Shown here in pieces: positions 5,071-5,989 of a stretch of DNA of 5,989 bases (position 1 is the first letter of the stretch; every line of letters begins with the position of its first letter). The DNA lies in assembly GCA_020849725.1 (NCBI GenBank), contig JADLAZ010000102.1, forward strand, positions 1-5,989, in the 5' to 3' direction. A program made the translations under genes and the position numbers. The DNA is from Chloroflexota bacterium. GTDB taxonomy: Bacteria > Chloroflexota > Chloroflexia > Thermomicrobiales > JADLAZ01. The notes beneath the pieces are model-generated. The model saw only the letters and a program-made list of their open reading frames with translations, was not told the origin of the DNA and ran no database searches.

Positions 5071-5125
5071 AAGAAAACAATCAAGGCGAACTTCATGATA
5101 GCTTAACAGTTTCCAGATCCGATCG

Positions 5126-5989
5126 CTACTTCATCGGACCTAACTGCTGCTTCAGCCAGGCCAGCTTGGCCAGCCCCTGCAGGCGGCCGCCGCCCTCGTG
5201 GGCGGCCTCGGGATAGGTGCGCAGCTCCTTCGGGCAGGTCAGCGCGTTGTAGAGCGCGTAGCCGGTCTCCGGCGGGCAGACGTCGTCCTTCAGGCCGAGG
5301 CTGACCAGCGTCGGGCAGGTGATGCGCGGCGCAAAGTTGAGGATGTCGTAGTAGCTGATCGTGCGCCAGACGGCGGCGGCCCGCGCCGGCTCCTGGCGCA
5401 GCAGGTCGGAGATCTCGGCGTAGGGGTAGCTCTCAGTCAGGCGCACGGCATCGCGGATCGCGCACAGGAAGGGCACGTCGGGCGCGGCGGCGCGCACCTC
5501 CGACCGCAGCGCCGCCGTCAGCAGCGTCAGCGCGCCACCCTGGCTGCCGCCGATGACGCCGACGCGGGCCGGGTCCACCCCATCCAGGCTCAGCAGCGTG
5601 TCCAGGCCGCGCCAGCAATCCATGTACACTCCCCGGTAACCGTAGGTTGCCGGGTCGTCGATGCCGTCGACCATCAGGCCGGGGAAGCCAGGAAAGTACA
5701 GGCCGTTGCTGCGGTTGTGGCCGCGCACGCTGAGCGACAGCACGGCGAAGCCCTCGCCGGCCAGCGCCCGCTGCGGCATCGAGTTGGCGCTGTAGCCAGG
5801 CACCATCAGCAGGCCAGGATGCGAGCCAGGCGCGGCTGGACGGACATACCATCCGAATAGGCGCACGCCGCCGTAGCTGTCGACGTGGACCTGGGCGACG
5901 CGCACGCGGTCGGTCGAGCGCAGCGCGTCCGGCTCGACCGTCAGGCGCGGCGGCGTCTCGGCCAGCGTCGCGGCCGTCGCCTGCCAGAA
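5126..5989 (-). CDS. AXE1-type acetyl esterase / cephalosporin-C deacetylase-like hydrolase, N-terminus off window
   Basis: The minus-strand frame stays open to the right edge, so the gene is truncated by the window; 287 residues are visible. Upstream of the GTG at 5903-5905 the frame still encodes family-like sequence (FWQATAATLAETPPRL, then EPDALRSTDRVRV), so that GTG is not the start. Counting from it, the catalytic triad is Ser121 in GGSQGG, Asp207 in GLKDDVCPP and His236 in EAAHEGG. The spacings of 86 and 29 equal those I recall for the Thermotoga enzyme TM0077 (Ser188, Asp274, His303), implying about 39 residues lie outside. The family removes acetyl groups from xylo-oligosaccharides, other sugars or cephalosporin C. 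Natural substrates here are probably acetylated sugars, in keeping with the neighbouring carbohydrate genes. No signal peptide can be judged. It may be co-transcribed with the toxin gene 71 bp downstream. Confidence 0.9.
   Translation of the reverse strand, partial: FWQATAATLAETPPRLTVEPDALRSTDRVRVAQVHVDSYGGVRLFGWYVRPAAPGSHPGLLMVPGYSANSMPQRALAGEGFAVLSLSVRGHNRSNGLYFPGFPGLMVDGIDDPATYGYRGVYMDCWRGLDTLLSLDGVDPARVGVIGGSQGGALTLLTAALRSEVRAAAPDVPFLCAIRDAVRLTESYPYAEISDLLRQEPARAAAVWRTISYYDILNFAPRITCPTLVSLGLKDDVCPPETGYALYNALTCPKELRTYPEAAHEGGGRLQGLAKLAWLKQQLGPMK

Noticed and set aside
5064..5096. Minus-strand 10-codon hydrophobic mini-ORF (MKFALIVFLG) ending in the toxin's ribosome binding site
   Set aside because: An attractive leader-peptide idea, but there is no Shine-Dalgarno before its ATG and an ORF this short arises easily by chance.
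5198..5860. 220-codon plus-strand frame opposite the esterase
   Set aside because: The minus strand has a perfectly spaced catalytic triad; the plus frame is compositional shadow.
1..5989. CRISPR array, tRNA or rRNA genes, insertion sequence
   Set aside because: I saw no regularly spaced direct repeats with spacers, no tRNA-like cloverleaf, no rRNA sequence and no transposase or terminal inverted repeats.

Overview
The window is GC-rich bacterial DNA, densely packed with genes, with recognisable Shine-Dalgarno sequences and several GTG/TTG starts. Gene content (sugar-acid enzymes, a Gfo/Idh oxidoreductase, an acetyl-xylan-esterase-like hydrolase, chromosomal toxin-antitoxin genes) and a palindromic intergenic repeat with 10-bp periodicity would suit a Chloroflexota-like chromosome. 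That assignment is inference from gene style and rests on no diagnostic marker.

Layout, left to right. (1) 1-269 (+) is the C-terminal end of a D-2-hydroxyacid dehydrogenase. (2) 270-370 is intergenic and holds a 29-bp-arm imperfect inverted repeat. (3) 371-1327 (+) is a two-domain VOC ring-cleaving dioxygenase, followed after 24 bp by an enolase-superfamily (mandelate racemase/galactonate dehydratase-like) enzyme at 1352-2584 (+). (4) 2614-3250 (+) is a complete HEPN/MNT (type VII) toxin-antitoxin operon, mntA-hepT, with overlapping genes and its own likely promoter. (5) 3251-3428 is intergenic with two GC-rich hairpins. (6) 3429-4454 (+) is a Gfo/Idh/MocA oxidoreductase. (7) 4455-4578 is a promoter plus a hairpin-bearing leader for a 67-residue antitoxin-like gene (4579-4782, +). 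(8) 4788-5054 (-) is a RelE/ParE-family toxin, facing the antitoxin-like gene tail to tail across 5 bp. (9) 5055-5125 is a locally AT-rich spacer. (10) 5126-5989 (-) is an AXE1/cephalosporin-C-deacetylase-type esterase whose N-terminus lies beyond the window.

The metabolic genes look like part of a carbohydrate or sugar-acid utilisation neighbourhood: an esterase to deacetylate sugars, a Gfo/Idh dehydrogenase, a sugar-acid dehydratase/epimerase and a hydroxyacid dehydrogenase. The substrate cannot be read from the sequence. Two unrelated toxin-antitoxin modules have settled at the gene boundaries and bracket the Gfo/Idh gene. Each appears to be driven by a promoter overlapping the stop codon of the preceding metabolic gene. 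The most unusual points are the convergent antitoxin/toxin arrangement and the 10-bp-periodic palindrome. I found no new multi-gene system beyond these.
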